Source of the DNA: Owenweeksia sp.
Lineage (GTDB): Bacteria > Bacteroidota > Bacteroidia > Flavobacteriales > Schleiferiaceae
Assembly: GCA_028277105.1 (NCBI GenBank)
Contig: JANQHO010000141.1
Coordinates: forward strand, 35,836 to 99,835
Reading direction: 5' to 3'
Length of the DNA stretch: 64,000 nucleotides
Shown here: positions 18,402 through 28,273 of the stretch, one piece after another
How the letters are laid out: the number at the start of each line of letters is the position of its first letter
How positions within the stretch are numbered: position 1 is the stretch's first letter
Notes under the pieces: generated by a model
Database searches by the model: none
The model's input: only the letters and a program-made list of their open reading frames with translations
Told to the model about the DNA's origin: nothing
Made by a program: the position numbers and the translations under genes

Positions 18402-19863
18402 TGACCAGTATTTCTTCGAGGAAGGTTTGTAAGCTGCTGGCATCTCCAGCATAATCATGCAATTGAAGGCCGAAAAATATTTGATTGATCACATTACCAG
18501 GTCTTCTTACTGTGGCAACAGTATTGGTTCCCGTCCAGCCCTGTAGCTTGAGGAGTTGGCCCCGGTAAAAGTTTTCAGCATCGGAGGTGGCGGTAATCGG
18601 AACAATACCCGTTTGCACACTGGCAGGAATAAGCTTGGGTAAGCTGGGTAATATCAGGGGAACCAATCCACTGTCTGGCGGAACTACTCTGGCCTGACCT
18701 GAATTGGAAACAACAAGGCCAGCAATAGGATAGGGGCCGGTTAATTCTGAAATGTCAGCGTCTGTGGCAAAACTGGTTGTTATCAGCGACTTACCTCCTA
18801 TATTAGCAAAGCTTTGAATAACAGGGGCCATGAAGCTTAGAATAGTTGTATTTCGACCTGTGACAGCATTGGTAAAGGTTTCCCGGCCGGTATTAAAAAA
18901 TATTTTGTTGTAAAGACTGACAAGCAATGTCATAGTTGGATCCCAATACTTAGGCAGTTGTTCCCCGCTGATATCAGCCCCCAGATTCAGCATGTCGTAT
19001 TCTATAGGGAAGTTATTAAAAAAGGTATTATATTGATCTGTTATTGACTGCACATCGCCTGAAATCCAGAGTAATTTGGCATTGGGGGTTTTGTTTTTAT
19101 AAAAGAATACTTCAGCGGTGTCGGGTTCGCCATAAGTGCCGGCATTATCAACGGCCCTTATCTGGAGGTAATTATCGGCATTGGCTTCAATTCCGCTAAT
19201 CAAGTCAGGTTGGGCATTACTTTGAGTACCGTAGTATACTCTGGCAGTGGCAGGGCCAGTAGTAACACTGGTGTCAATTACAAAAGATATGAGTTGTTCT
19301 CCGAGACTTAGCGGATACCAGTCTCCATTATTAAATCTCACTTCCACGCCTTCTATGGTAGCATCGCCATCGGGATCCGTAGCTTCCCAGTAAAAAGTAG
19401 CTACACATAAAGCAGTGTCCCCGGGGCTGCGATCATTGTCAAAACTGGCAACAGGAGGGCTGTTTTTAAGCGGTATTCGTAAAAAAGCAGGGGTTGGGTC
19501 AACGGCATTGTTGTTATCAATGGAGCGGACATAAAAATCAACGTCTGCAAATTGCAGACCTGTCGGTATGGTAAATAAAATGGTAGAATCCTGGGTTTGA
19601 GTATAATTCCAGTTTTCATTGTCGGTAGAAATCTCGAAGCCGGTAATGAAACCATCAGCATCGGTGCCAAACCAGGTCAATCTTACTGATGAGTTTAAAC
19701 GGTCTTCACCATCAAGGTCTATGCTTTCGATACTTATTTTAGTGTCAGGAGCTACATTTTCTTTAAAATCTCCTTTTACACAAGAGCTCAAAACAAAAAA
19801 ACTGCTTAAAGCAATAAGACGAAACAGGGAAATCAAGTTTAATTGTAAAACTTTTTTCCTCAT
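18391..19863 (-). CDS. Surface lipoprotein with fibronectin-like N-terminal part
   Basis: I chose the ATG at 19863 (MRKKVLQLNL), which places the signal peptide and lipobox (FFVLSSC) correctly; an upstream start adds 12 residues. About 490 residues. Residues 35-220 contain two or more Ig/fibronectin-like repeats (VRLTWFGTDADGFITGFEIS; CVATFYWEATDPDGD). The C-terminal half has no recognised family but keeps regular alpha/beta character. It overlaps the TonB receptor gene, which suggests a lipoprotein partner of that receptor, a role played by unrelated lipoproteins in other Bacteroidota receptor pairs. Confidence 0.75.
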   Translation of the reverse strand: MRKKVLQLNLISLFRLIALSSFFVLSSCVKGDFKENVAPDTKISIESIDLDGEDRLNSSVRLTWFGTDADGFITGFEISTDNENWNYTQTQDSTILFTIPTGLQFADVDFYVRSIDNNNAVDPTPAFLRIPLKNSPPVASFDNDRSPGDTALCVATFYWEATDPDGDATIEGVEVRFNNGDWYPLSLGEQLISFVIDTSVTTGPATARVYYGTQSNAQPDLISGIEANADNYLQIRAVDNAGTYGEPDTAEVFFYKNKTPNAKLLWISGDVQSITDQYNTFFNNFPIEYDMLNLGADISGEQLPKYWDPTMTLLVSLYNKIFFNTGRETFTNAVTGRNTTILSFMAPVIQSFANIGGKSLITTSFATDADISELTGPYPIAGLVVSNSGQARVVPPDSGLVPLILPSLPKLIPASVQTGIVPITATSDAENFYRGQLLKLQGWTGTNTVATVRRPGNVINQIFFGLQLHDYAGDASSLQTFLEEILVNEF

Positions 19864-19881
19864 AACAGCAGATTGGAATAA

Positions 19882-19914
19882 TTTAATGAGGCCCCTCAAA
19901 GGGGCCTCATTAAA
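19882..19914 (-). terminator. Strong hairpin terminator after the T9SS-sorted protein
   Basis: A perfect 15-bp stem (TTTAATGAGGCCCCT and its complement) with a 3-nt loop, 8 bp after the stop of the gene at 19923. It splits the cluster into an upstream unit (25618 to 19923) and a downstream unit starting at 19863, unless read-through occurs. Confidence 0.85.
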
Positions 19915-19922
19915 GGTTTATA

Positions 19923-22151
19923 TTATTTGGTGATGATCACTTTGTGTGTGCTAAGAACACTATTGCGATCATCTGAAACTTTTAAAATGTAAACACCGGG
20001 AACCAGTTGGCTAACATTCATTTCAATCCTACCCTCTCTGTTTTGGGATGATTTAGATAGCAGTATTTTACCATCTATACCGTGAAGTTTAGCGGAGATG
20101 TTTTCGGCTGAAGCTTCGATGGTAATATTGGTGCTGGCCGGGTTGGGATAAATGTTTACTGATCCAAAGCTTTCAACTTCACTGATAGAGAAGAAAGGGG
20201 TCATACAAGTTGAGTTATCCAGGGTAACACCACTGATGTTATCAAAGTCGAAGTTATTACGGGGGGTCAGTTTAAAATTACCGAATGAGTAATACAACAA
20301 GCCGGTAATGCCATCCATGGTAATGCTAGTATTTGTAATGACCGGAGGAAAAGCCATTATACCATCGTCAGTGGCCCATGAAGGGTCGGTCACCAATTGT
20401 ACGTAAAGAGAAGACTGAGCACTGTTTCCATCCTGGCGACCGGCAAGTATCCTGCGGGAATCACCTTCACCGGTTAAACCAGGAGCGTTAGCTACGCGGT
20501 ATTCGGCAAAGCCGGCATCTTCGTCAGAAACTACGATCTGGCCATTGGGATTTTCATAAGTAACCAGCATGCTCTCGTATTTTTCATACTCATTGATCTC
20601 CGTCATATCAGAAGGATCGAGAATGATAGGGTCTACTTCAGCGCCAACGCCAAGACTGGTCACACTTTGAACTGTCATTACGGTAAAGCCGAATGATTCT
20701 GAAATTGCACCCGTAACTTCAATACCCTCATTGCGGTAAACTGAGTTAAGGTCTAAGCTCGATCTCAAAGCCAAACCGGCATATTCGGTAGCGGAAGTAT
20801 CCTGGATGTAAACGTAACCCAGGTCACAATCGCGGTTAGCAGCCGTAACAAAACCCCTTACGGTAACGGTTTGACCGTCAAGAGGAGAACTGCCCGTGGC
20901 GTCAAATGGAGTTTGTATATCGGAAATAGTCAGTATTCCATCACGTACAAGAACAATGGCAGTATTTTGAGTTTGTCCTGTGGGGGTAGTGGGATAGGTA
21001 GATACATTTTGAGCATCATCTTCAGCTTCTATATAGTATCGTACCAAAGAACTATCAGCTTGAGCAGGTATGGTATATTCATAGATGTTTCCGGAAGTAT
21101 TGGTCATGGTAGCCTGGGTAAAAGCGCTAACAGGAGCAGTGGGATTGGCAGACCAATAAATTGAGACCGAATTAACAGTGCCATCCGGATCTGAGATATC
21201 TGCTGTTATTTGAATAGGATCGCCACTGGTAGGAACAACCGGGGAATTAGCCACATTAGTTATTGAAGGGGGAAGACTGGCTACAGTAAAATGAGAGGGT
21301 TTAAAAGGGTGAATTGCGTAACCGTTGCCTGTACCTCCTGCACAACCATTGGATAGATGTTCTACAACACCTATTATTGACGAGTAGAAAGTACCGACAG
21401 CAGGGGCTACAAAAGAACCTGTAGAGCTAGGGGAATTTGGGTTAAGAGTCTGCCAGGTGGTAAGTTTCATGGCAAGGAAAAAATCATCGATCAAAATAGC
21501 ATTGCCGGCTGAATCAGTTACAACGAAGTTAATTCTTGCCGTAGTACCACTACCCTGAGGAATAAGGTTAGAAACAGTAACATTCTTTATTTCGATAAAA
21601 CCGCCTTCCCAGGGTTGGCCGGTGCTTATTTGGTTTACCTGATTAGCATCGTTTAGATCACCAACCGGAACTACAGCAGGGGTAAAGGTTGGAAAAGTAG
21701 TAGCAGACAGCACGGTAATGGAGTTATTATCTAGCGGCTGGAACTGGGTAGCACCTCTGAACATACCTACTACGCCTGTAACCTCTAAAAGGTCTCCTTC
21801 TATGTAAGTGGTGAAATCATCTGTAGCCTGGCTGGTTCCCCAGTTTACGCCCATTACTTCGAGTCCGGTTCTGGGGCCTACAGCACCTCCATTGGCACTG
21901 TCATTCATCCAAATAAACGGACGAATACCGTTGGCTCCACTAATTGAACCAGATGCGTTTTCACATAAACCGCCATCTGTAACCACATAGCCAACAAAGG
22001 TTACGGTATCCAGATAATAAATTGAAGTATCATTACAATTGGCCAAATCTACAGGAGTGTTTATGTCCATAATCGAAACAACCGGATAAGGTTGTGCGTA
22101 AAGGCTTGCAGTTATAAAAGCTGCAGTTAGAAGAGTAAAAAGATTTCTCAT
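19923..22151 (-). CDS. Large secreted protein with OB-fold-like domains and T9SS type A sorting domain
   Basis: A 742-residue protein with signal peptide (LFTLLTAAFITASLYAQ). Two related beta domains are present: residues 25-150 (VSIMDINTP...VTFVGYVVTDG) and about 400-520 (TISDIQTPFDATGSS...TVTVRGFVTAANRD). Their shared pattern resembles the OB-fold domains attached to extracellular nucleases. Between them lies an Ig-like domain (ADISDPDGTVNSVSIYWS). The C-terminus is a T9SS sorting domain: VNIYPNPASTNITIEAS, then VPGVYILKVSD and KVIITK. It ends an upstream unit with a secreted endonuclease-like protein, so a nucleic-acid-binding role is plausible but inferred. Confidence 0.85.
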   Translation of the reverse strand: MRNLFTLLTAAFITASLYAQPYPVVSIMDINTPVDLANCNDTSIYYLDTVTFVGYVVTDGGLCENASGSISGANGIRPFIWMNDSANGGAVGPRTGLEVMGVNWGTSQATDDFTTYIEGDLLEVTGVVGMFRGATQFQPLDNNSITVLSATTFPTFTPAVVPVGDLNDANQVNQISTGQPWEGGFIEIKNVTVSNLIPQGSGTTARINFVVTDSAGNAILIDDFFLAMKLTTWQTLNPNSPSSTGSFVAPAVGTFYSSIIGVVEHLSNGCAGGTGNGYAIHPFKPSHFTVASLPPSITNVANSPVVPTSGDPIQITADISDPDGTVNSVSIYWSANPTAPVSAFTQATMTNTSGNIYEYTIPAQADSSLVRYYIEAEDDAQNVSTYPTTPTGQTQNTAIVLVRDGILTISDIQTPFDATGSSPLDGQTVTVRGFVTAANRDCDLGYVYIQDTSATEYAGLALRSSLDLNSVYRNEGIEVTGAISESFGFTVMTVQSVTSLGVGAEVDPIILDPSDMTEINEYEKYESMLVTYENPNGQIVVSDEDAGFAEYRVANAPGLTGEGDSRRILAGRQDGNSAQSSLYVQLVTDPSWATDDGIMAFPPVITNTSITMDGITGLLYYSFGNFKLTPRNNFDFDNISGVTLDNSTCMTPFFSISEVESFGSVNIYPNPASTNITIEASAENISAKLHGIDGKILLSKSSQNREGRIEMNVSQLVPGVYILKVSDDRNSVLSTHKVIITK

Positions 22152-22163
22152 AGGATTGGGTGT

Positions 22164-24326
22164 TTATTTAATTATTACAAATTTTCCGGTTTGCGATTTT
22201 CCGGTTTCTAGGTCTTCAACGGAGAACATGTACAGCCCTCTGCTTATGATCTGGTTTTCAGATGACAAAAGATCCCAGGCGTGTTCTCCTCCGGAAAAAC
22301 GGTTATCTTCATTTTGTTCAGCCCCAAAGGTCCGGAACCAACGTATATCGCTGCCATTGTTGGTTTCTGAATTATGACGGATTTCATCAATGAAATCCCC
22401 TCCTACAGTGTAGATACGGATAATACACCTAGCCGGAAGATTGGCGAAAATTATTTTGCGGCTTTCTTCCTGAAAGTTGGAGATACCTTCCCAGGCTGCT
22501 CCGTAATAGTAGGGGTTGGGATAAACAAAAGGTTTGCTATTCTCAATGTCATCATTCGGGGCAGTTCCGGTAAATGCCCTGAAATCATTGATCAGAAAAC
22601 TCGATTCGAGCGAAGCTATCCCTCTTTCTTCATCCCCGGTATCGAAAGCAGAAATAGCTACAGCATATTGCCATCCATTAGAAACATTATCAATGGTATA
22701 CTTATAAATATACTCGTTGGTATCTCCCGGAAAAAAAACGGCTTCATCGAGCCTGATGCTTTCAAACCCCGTTTCAAAGAAGAGCCCATTGCCAGGGTTG
22801 TCATACTGGGCGATCAGGGTTAAATTATTAGTCAGGTCAGAAGGTCCCTGAACGTCAAAGCCCAACTTGGAAAGATAAACTCTGTAACCTTCAAAATCTT
22901 TTTCATTGCTGATGGGATCAATAGAATTACGGGAGTTATCAGCCCAGTAGATCTCTATTTTATTATCACTGGTAAAAACTTTAGTGCGCGGAGGATCAGG
23001 AGGGGCAGGCAGAGAAAAACGGGTAATCTGGCCATCTCCATCTATGTCTTCATCATTATCGAGTATACCATTAAAATTAACATCTTCTCCAATGTAAGTC
23101 TCCTGGGCAAAAATGGCATTATTGATCAGGTTTTGTCTCTGGAACAGGTTGTTGTCGCTGTTAGGGTTACCGTCTTCGTTCTTTTTGGCCAGTATGTAAG
23201 CAAAGGTGATGTTTACCTCATCACCGGGCTCAAAATTGGCAAAAGGCCCGGCACCTACCAGATCGGATCGGTTTCCGGCAGCATTTAAAGCAGCCTGGTA
23301 ATCTCTGTTTCCCGGGCAACCGGGATCACTGGGATCGATCCAGCAAGGGCTTTCGTTTAAACCAATATTTAATTTGTCATAGCGGCCATTTTCTCCGGAT
23401 GGAGCGGCAAACTCAGCCGTGAAATCATTAAATACCCAGGCATTGTAGGTAACTTCAAAGTTTTCTTCTTCAAATTGATTGGTAATAATATTGAAGTTAC
23501 TGTCAATATCCGGGTGGTGGAAACCTTCTTTGTCATTGGCTCCCAGGAACATCTGGCCAATATAACTTTCGGTAAAACCAAGGTCACCGGCAGCGTCATA
23601 GCAATAGGCGAGCTTATAGTCTTCCATATAGCCGTTTCCACCTTTGTTGTAAAAATCGGAACCTCCGGCCCCGGCAGGAGTAACATTCACATTTCTTATT
23701 ACCGTATTATTCCATAGGCCCACGTATAGATTCTCATAACTGTCATTTCCTACATTTTTAATATTGAGATTTGCAAAGATCACAAAGTCGGAAAAATTGA
23801 AATTCCAATTATAAGTTTCCATTTCGATCAGCAGTCCCATACCATTATGAGCAGTACCTCCAACCCTGATATTGGTGCCGGGATAGAACTCAACAGTATC
23901 GGTCAAGATAGCTACAAAATCCTGATGCGAAACAGCAGAAGCATTGTAAAAGCGACTGTCGAACAAGGAGCTTTGCTCTTCCAAAGGTGTAATGGCAATA
24001 GTTTCAAAGCCTCCTGCCCCAGTTGAATAACCTGCGGGGGCATCGAGTGCAGAAGTAGTTACAGATATGGCACCACCATTTCGCTTCCCACCTACCCAGA
24101 TGCCACCTTCAAAAAGGTGCTCAATGCCTGAGCCTGCAGGGTATTCGCAACTTGGATTGCCCGTGCCATCCCTGTAGCCATCCAATGAGTTCCCAAATGT
24201 GCCAAAATTGCTGATGGCCATGCGTACGTTGGAAACGGAGGTAAGCTTGGTCTCATATTCCTGAGCCTCAATACTAATGCTCAAAATGATGAGAACAGAT
24301 AACAGTGTTTTTTTCAGGTAGGTCAT
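22164..24326 (-). CDS. Large secreted protein with calcium-binding-like repeat and FlgD/T9SS-like tail
   Basis: A 720-residue protein with signal peptide (LLSVLIILSISIEAQ). No catalytic family recognised. Around residues 410-430 a D-rich segment (DVNFNGILDNDEDIDGDGQ) looks like an EF-hand/thrombospondin type 3 calcium site. After it comes a fibronectin-like stretch (KIEIYWADNSRN). The C-terminus has FVYPNPYYYGAAW and ends RGLYMFSVEDLETGKSQTGKFVIIK in outline, as in FlgD-like or T9SS sorting domains. It overlaps the stop/start of the upstream endonuclease gene (TAATG) and is 12 bp from the next gene. Confidence 0.75.
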   Translation of the reverse strand: MTYLKKTLLSVLIILSISIEAQEYETKLTSVSNVRMAISNFGTFGNSLDGYRDGTGNPSCEYPAGSGIEHLFEGGIWVGGKRNGGAISVTTSALDAPAGYSTGAGGFETIAITPLEEQSSLFDSRFYNASAVSHQDFVAILTDTVEFYPGTNIRVGGTAHNGMGLLIEMETYNWNFNFSDFVIFANLNIKNVGNDSYENLYVGLWNNTVIRNVNVTPAGAGGSDFYNKGGNGYMEDYKLAYCYDAAGDLGFTESYIGQMFLGANDKEGFHHPDIDSNFNIITNQFEEENFEVTYNAWVFNDFTAEFAAPSGENGRYDKLNIGLNESPCWIDPSDPGCPGNRDYQAALNAAGNRSDLVGAGPFANFEPGDEVNITFAYILAKKNEDGNPNSDNNLFQRQNLINNAIFAQETYIGEDVNFNGILDNDEDIDGDGQITRFSLPAPPDPPRTKVFTSDNKIEIYWADNSRNSIDPISNEKDFEGYRVYLSKLGFDVQGPSDLTNNLTLIAQYDNPGNGLFFETGFESIRLDEAVFFPGDTNEYIYKYTIDNVSNGWQYAVAISAFDTGDEERGIASLESSFLINDFRAFTGTAPNDDIENSKPFVYPNPYYYGAAWEGISNFQEESRKIIFANLPARCIIRIYTVGGDFIDEIRHNSETNNGSDIRWFRTFGAEQNEDNRFSGGEHAWDLLSSENQIISRGLYMFSVEDLETGKSQTGKFVIIK

Positions 24327-25618
24327 TATCGTTTAATCAGCTTTTTGGTAACGGATAAGCTTTTGTTATCAGTAACATTGAGCAGATAAATACCAGCCGG
24401 CCAGTTCTTACTTTCAACTGTCAGGGGAATATCAGTATTCCAATAGGTCGAAAAAATGGACTTCCCCGTTAGATCGATTATATTGACTTTGAAGTTTTTA
24501 CGATCAAATCCTGAAAGGCTCAGCTTCAGATTACCATCTACTGGGTTGTTGAATTTCAGTAGCTTGTTGAGCATATCGTACTCACTGATACCGATATTGG
24601 ATTTTTGGATTTCTACCTCTAAAGTAATAGGGAGGTGATCGCTAAAATCATAAAGGGAACGCGCAATATTGGAAGGAACCAATGAGTTATTCTGAAAGTT
24701 GAAATTACTGTTACAACAACCGTTTCCGGCATCCTGGCCTACTATGCGGTAGCGGTAATAATTCATTTTACTGCTGCCGCTTATAATAGCATCCGATACC
24801 AGGAAATGGTCAAAGCGATCGTCCATTCCACCACCAGAAAAGCATCCGCCAGGAGAGGCATGAGTGCTTTGGGTATGGTAAAGTGAGTAAGTACTATTAT
24901 TATTCCAGTTTCCAAACCCATTCAAGGGGTCGTTCAGGTTAATGCTGGGATTGCTGGTGTAATTGGTGAATTTTCTGTAGGCAGCTTCGGTAGACGAATA
25001 CACATTGAGATCGCCACAGAGAATGATATTATCATCGGAAATATTGTTGTCAATATAGTCCATAATGGCTTCAGCTGCCAGCTCTCGGGTTGACTGGTCA
25101 GAACTGCTGGAACCTGCTTTTAGGTGAGCGGCTGCTACGGTAAAAAAAACTGTATCGGCACCGTTTGCAAGCTTGGGGTCTTTGTAATATAGCCGGTAAA
25201 AATCTATGATCCTGGTAAGAGGAAAATTGTTTTTATCGCGTTCAACGATGTTCTGTTCCAGCAAAACAAATTTGTTGCTGTCGTAATACAGCATATTCAC
25301 AATGTCACTGAAAGAATTATTGGTATATGCCGCTGCCTGGTATTTGCTTATGCCGTTGGTATTGAGAACATTATCCCTTAGAAAGTTGGCGGTAATCGGG
25401 CTGGCGCCCAGTTCGTTAACTACAAAAATATCGGGATTCACATGATGTACAATACTCTCAAGGTCCTGATCGCGCACTGGAGGGTTGACACTGTGGGTAC
25501 ACGGTATACCTGTGGCACGGTAATACATGATGTTGTAGCACATGATCTTTACAGTGTCGGTCTGAGCGGATACGGAAAGGCAAGATAATATGAAGAAAGA
25601 ATGTAAAAGTTTTCTCAT
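24326..25618 (-). CDS. Secreted endonuclease/exonuclease/phosphatase-family protein with T9SS-type tail
   Basis: A 430-residue protein with a signal peptide (LLHSFFILSCLSVSAQ). The EEP fold (DNase I-like) is shown by MCYNIMYY, VVNELG (metal-binding Glu), AAHLKAGSS, ILCGDLNVYSS and the final FSDHLPITLEVE (catalytic Asp-His). The C-terminal 80 residues (LLKFNNPVDGNLKLSLSG, then WPAGIYLLNVTDN) are a T9SS type A sorting domain. It should be an extracellular nuclease or phosphodiesterase. It heads an operon with two large T9SS-type proteins and lies upstream of the TonB receptor unit. Confidence 0.88.
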   Translation of the reverse strand: MRKLLHSFFILSCLSVSAQTDTVKIMCYNIMYYRATGIPCTHSVNPPVRDQDLESIVHHVNPDIFVVNELGASPITANFLRDNVLNTNGISKYQAAAYTNNSFSDIVNMLYYDSNKFVLLEQNIVERDKNNFPLTRIIDFYRLYYKDPKLANGADTVFFTVAAAHLKAGSSSSDQSTRELAAEAIMDYIDNNISDDNIILCGDLNVYSSTEAAYRKFTNYTSNPSINLNDPLNGFGNWNNNSTYSLYHTQSTHASPGGCFSGGGMDDRFDHFLVSDAIISGSSKMNYYRYRIVGQDAGNGCCNSNFNFQNNSLVPSNIARSLYDFSDHLPITLEVEIQKSNIGISEYDMLNKLLKFNNPVDGNLKLSLSGFDRKNFKVNIIDLTGKSIFSTYWNTDIPLTVESKNWPAGIYLLNVTDNKSLSVTKKLIKR

Positions 25619-25634
25619 CCGCTTGTTCCCAAAA

Positions 25635-25652
25635 TATCTTTGCGCAAAGATA
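25635..25652. promoter_or_regulatory. 18-bp palindrome made of two opposed -7 boxes
   Basis: TATCTTTGCGCAAAGATA is a perfect palindrome. Each arm is a TAnnTTTG box. The minus-strand copy (25645-25652) lies 26 bp before the start of the endonuclease gene and probably serves as its -7 box. The plus-strand copy would drive antisense transcription into the AsmA-like gene. Confidence 0.55.
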
Positions 25653-25695
25653 ACCAGCTACACGCTGATTTTATGAGCCGGATGTTAAGGCAATC

Positions 25696-28161
25696 TTAAT
25701 TTTTGTCAATGTAAGATGTGTCCTCTTCCCATTCAAATATTATTTTTTCTTCAGGTTCCGGGGGCTGTTTTTTTTCTTTAAAAAGTGAACGTATTTTTTT
25801 ACCCTGTTCCCGTATTTCTTCTATTATAGATTTGCCCAAAGTTTTTTTGTCGATTGTGATCTCTGGTTTATCAGCCTGGCCAAACATGCGAACTGGTATT
25901 TTGGGGTTGTCCCCTTTCTCAACTTCCACCAGGTGTTCATCAAATTCTTTGTTACCCTTCCTGAGTTTTCTTTGCCCAAACAGGAGATCGCTCATTTTTA
26001 ACTTAATGGTGTAATCGATATAGTTTGCAAAAGTGTGTTTACCACTCAATTGCAGATCGAGTACATTACTGCTGACCTGCATTTCAGGGATAATTATTTC
26101 TGAATTCTTTATAGTGATGTGATTAGTTAACGTGGCAAACCTGACATTTTGAAGTTCTTTGATATCGGAGAAACGGGACAAGGCTTCCAGGGGCTGATAG
26201 TTTTTAAGGCTTCCATTGGCGATACTCATATCAGCCTCCAATTCTACTGAGGCTGGGTCTACCTTTAGTTTATGATTAAGTAATCCTTTCATCTGTAAAT
26301 CCGTATTGGTGGTGCCGTAGATGTTTTCGGCAAGAATGGCCTCCTGTCCAAAATTTTTAAAACTCACAAAGAGTTTATTGATATCTATGTCATCTGCTTT
26401 GAGGCTTACAAAAACGGGGTAAGGCAGACCGGAAGTAGCGTCTATTTTAAAACTTCCCTGGTAGGATCCTCCATCGGCTTCTAAACTTATGGTATTGGCG
26501 GAAATACGTCCTCTATTGATGTTGAGGTTGGCGGTGATATTTCGGGCGTTGAAATTCTGGAATTTTAAGCGATCAATTTGCAGGTCGAGGTCTAACAATA
26601 GCGATTTGGTAAAACTCAGCGAATAACTTCCCGGTTTTTCAGAATTCGGTATTAAAAAATCATCCAGTACAATTTCCTGGGAAATTACTTTAGCGTATAC
26701 CGAAATAGTTTCATGATCAAAAAAAACAGAATTCAGCACATTTTCAAAATAACCTTTCATGTAGAGGTCACTCTCCCCTTTTTTGAGGTAGAACTGATCA
26801 ATTTTGAAAAGATTATTACTTAACACCAGATCGCTATTTAAATGGGATATTATTTGGTTGGAATTTGCAAAGGAAAAACTCACATCTTTTAAGCTGATCG
26901 TTCCATCAGTTTGAGCGCGTTTAAGTTCCTGGGTGGAGATATTTTTAAGGGAACTAAAGCGATTTTTGAAACGTGCATTGATGATGGCCCTGCCTTTAAC
27001 ATTTTCCAGGGTGTCAATAGAGGTGAAGCTGAGATATTCTTCTAAGGAAAGGTCGCTCCTGAGTTCCAACTCAAGAAGGGGGCTTGAAAAGTCGTTAACA
27101 GCAAAGGAGCCTTCAAAAACACCGCTTTCTCCTTTTCCTCTGATCTCACTGAGCTTCAGGTCGCTTTTCCCATTTTTTAATTCATAATAACCTTCACAGT
27201 AAATATTTTTAAAGGCACTTTCCCTGATTCCTTCCAAAGATGCTTCTTGGGTTAAAAAACTAAGTTTAGCATAAGGTTTTTTCCCCTTTGGGAAATCCAA
27301 TTCACCTTTCAACTCTGTTTCTCCTGATAATTGTATGCCATGTAGCTTTATCCATCCCTGGCTTTTAGCCAAAGAAATGATATTATCCCATTTAATATTG
27401 CTTCCGCTTGCAGTGACGCTGGTATTTTCACCGGTAGAAAGTACACTAAAATCGAATGGGATTTTTCCTGCCAGAATATTTCCTTCTCTGATGTTGAAAG
27501 TATCCTTTTTATTTGCCAGGTTGAGCTCAATAGCTAAAGGAACCTGAGTTAGAAATGTGTCGTTTTTTACAATAAAATTATCGAGTAATATGCTGGCATC
27601 GGTTTCCAGGAAATATTTGTCGGCTTCTACAAAACCCGATAAAGAAAGTGCTTTGGTAAAAAAAGTGGTTTTAACATTGGCAGAATTCTGGAAAGTGCTT
27701 TTCATGTTCCGGAACTCTACTTCCTCCAATTCAAAGATGCTACCGGACGAAACGTTATCTTGCTTCCAAATCCGGTAATTATAGGTGCCTTTTTTGACTT
27801 CAGCAATATTTAATATGCCCTCTTCAATAGATATTTTTTTGAAGCTGAGCTGCGAGAAAATAATACGCCATAAGTCAAACTCCAGGAAAATGTTATGAGC
27901 AAAAAGGAGGGTGTCTCTTTCTGGGCTGTTGAAGCCATTAGTGTATACATCTTCGAGCAATAATGATGCAGAAGGGAACTTTCGTATACTCACCCGGAGC
28001 TTTTGCACTTTGATTGGTACAGCTAACTGATTGTTAATTTCTTCTATAGCAGCCGCCTTTATATTGTCGCTGAACAAGTATAATACAAGGGTAAAAGTCC
28101 CTACAGCAAGCAATAGGAGTATCAAAGAAAATTTAAAAAACTTCAACAGAAATTTTTTCAT
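25696..28161 (-). CDS. AsmA-like inner-membrane protein
   Basis: An 821-residue protein. One N-terminal transmembrane helix (FSLILLLLAVGTFTLVLYLF) is followed by a long periplasmic part of repeated beta-strands. The opening (VPIKVQKLRVSIRKFPSASLLLEDVYTNG) matches the AsmA N-terminal pattern, and the C-terminal region (ISRFSDIKELQ..., then LSGKHTFANYIDYTIKLKMSDLL in part) resembles the AsmA C-terminal domain. Relatives bridge the inner and outer membrane and help lipid transport. Monocistronic, with a terminator before it closing the upstream small gene. Confidence 0.8.
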   Translation of the reverse strand: MKKFLLKFFKFSLILLLLAVGTFTLVLYLFSDNIKAAAIEEINNQLAVPIKVQKLRVSIRKFPSASLLLEDVYTNGFNSPERDTLLFAHNIFLEFDLWRIIFSQLSFKKISIEEGILNIAEVKKGTYNYRIWKQDNVSSGSIFELEEVEFRNMKSTFQNSANVKTTFFTKALSLSGFVEADKYFLETDASILLDNFIVKNDTFLTQVPLAIELNLANKKDTFNIREGNILAGKIPFDFSVLSTGENTSVTASGSNIKWDNIISLAKSQGWIKLHGIQLSGETELKGELDFPKGKKPYAKLSFLTQEASLEGIRESAFKNIYCEGYYELKNGKSDLKLSEIRGKGESGVFEGSFAVNDFSSPLLELELRSDLSLEEYLSFTSIDTLENVKGRAIINARFKNRFSSLKNISTQELKRAQTDGTISLKDVSFSFANSNQIISHLNSDLVLSNNLFKIDQFYLKKGESDLYMKGYFENVLNSVFFDHETISVYAKVISQEIVLDDFLIPNSEKPGSYSLSFTKSLLLDLDLQIDRLKFQNFNARNITANLNINRGRISANTISLEADGGSYQGSFKIDATSGLPYPVFVSLKADDIDINKLFVSFKNFGQEAILAENIYGTTNTDLQMKGLLNHKLKVDPASVELEADMSIANGSLKNYQPLEALSRFSDIKELQNVRFATLTNHITIKNSEIIIPEMQVSSNVLDLQLSGKHTFANYIDYTIKLKMSDLLFGQRKLRKGNKEFDEHLVEVEKGDNPKIPVRMFGQADKPEITIDKKTLGKSIIEEIREQGKKIRSLFKEKKQPPEPEEKIIFEWEEDTSYIDKN

Positions 28162-28224
28162 GAAATGAAAGCTTATCTTCTCAAAGAACGCAAATTGTCT
28201 GGGTCAAGTCTTTTTTCAGGATAT

Positions 28225-28255
28225 AAAAAAACCCTTGGAAATCAAGGGTTTTTTT
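28225..28255. terminator. Bidirectional hairpin terminator
   Basis: AAAAAAACCCTTG, loop GAAAT, then the perfect complement with a T run. It follows the stop (28274) of the 78-residue gene on the minus strand and precedes the AsmA-like gene. Confidence 0.85.
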
Positions 28256-28273
28256 TAAAAGCATGCAATACTG

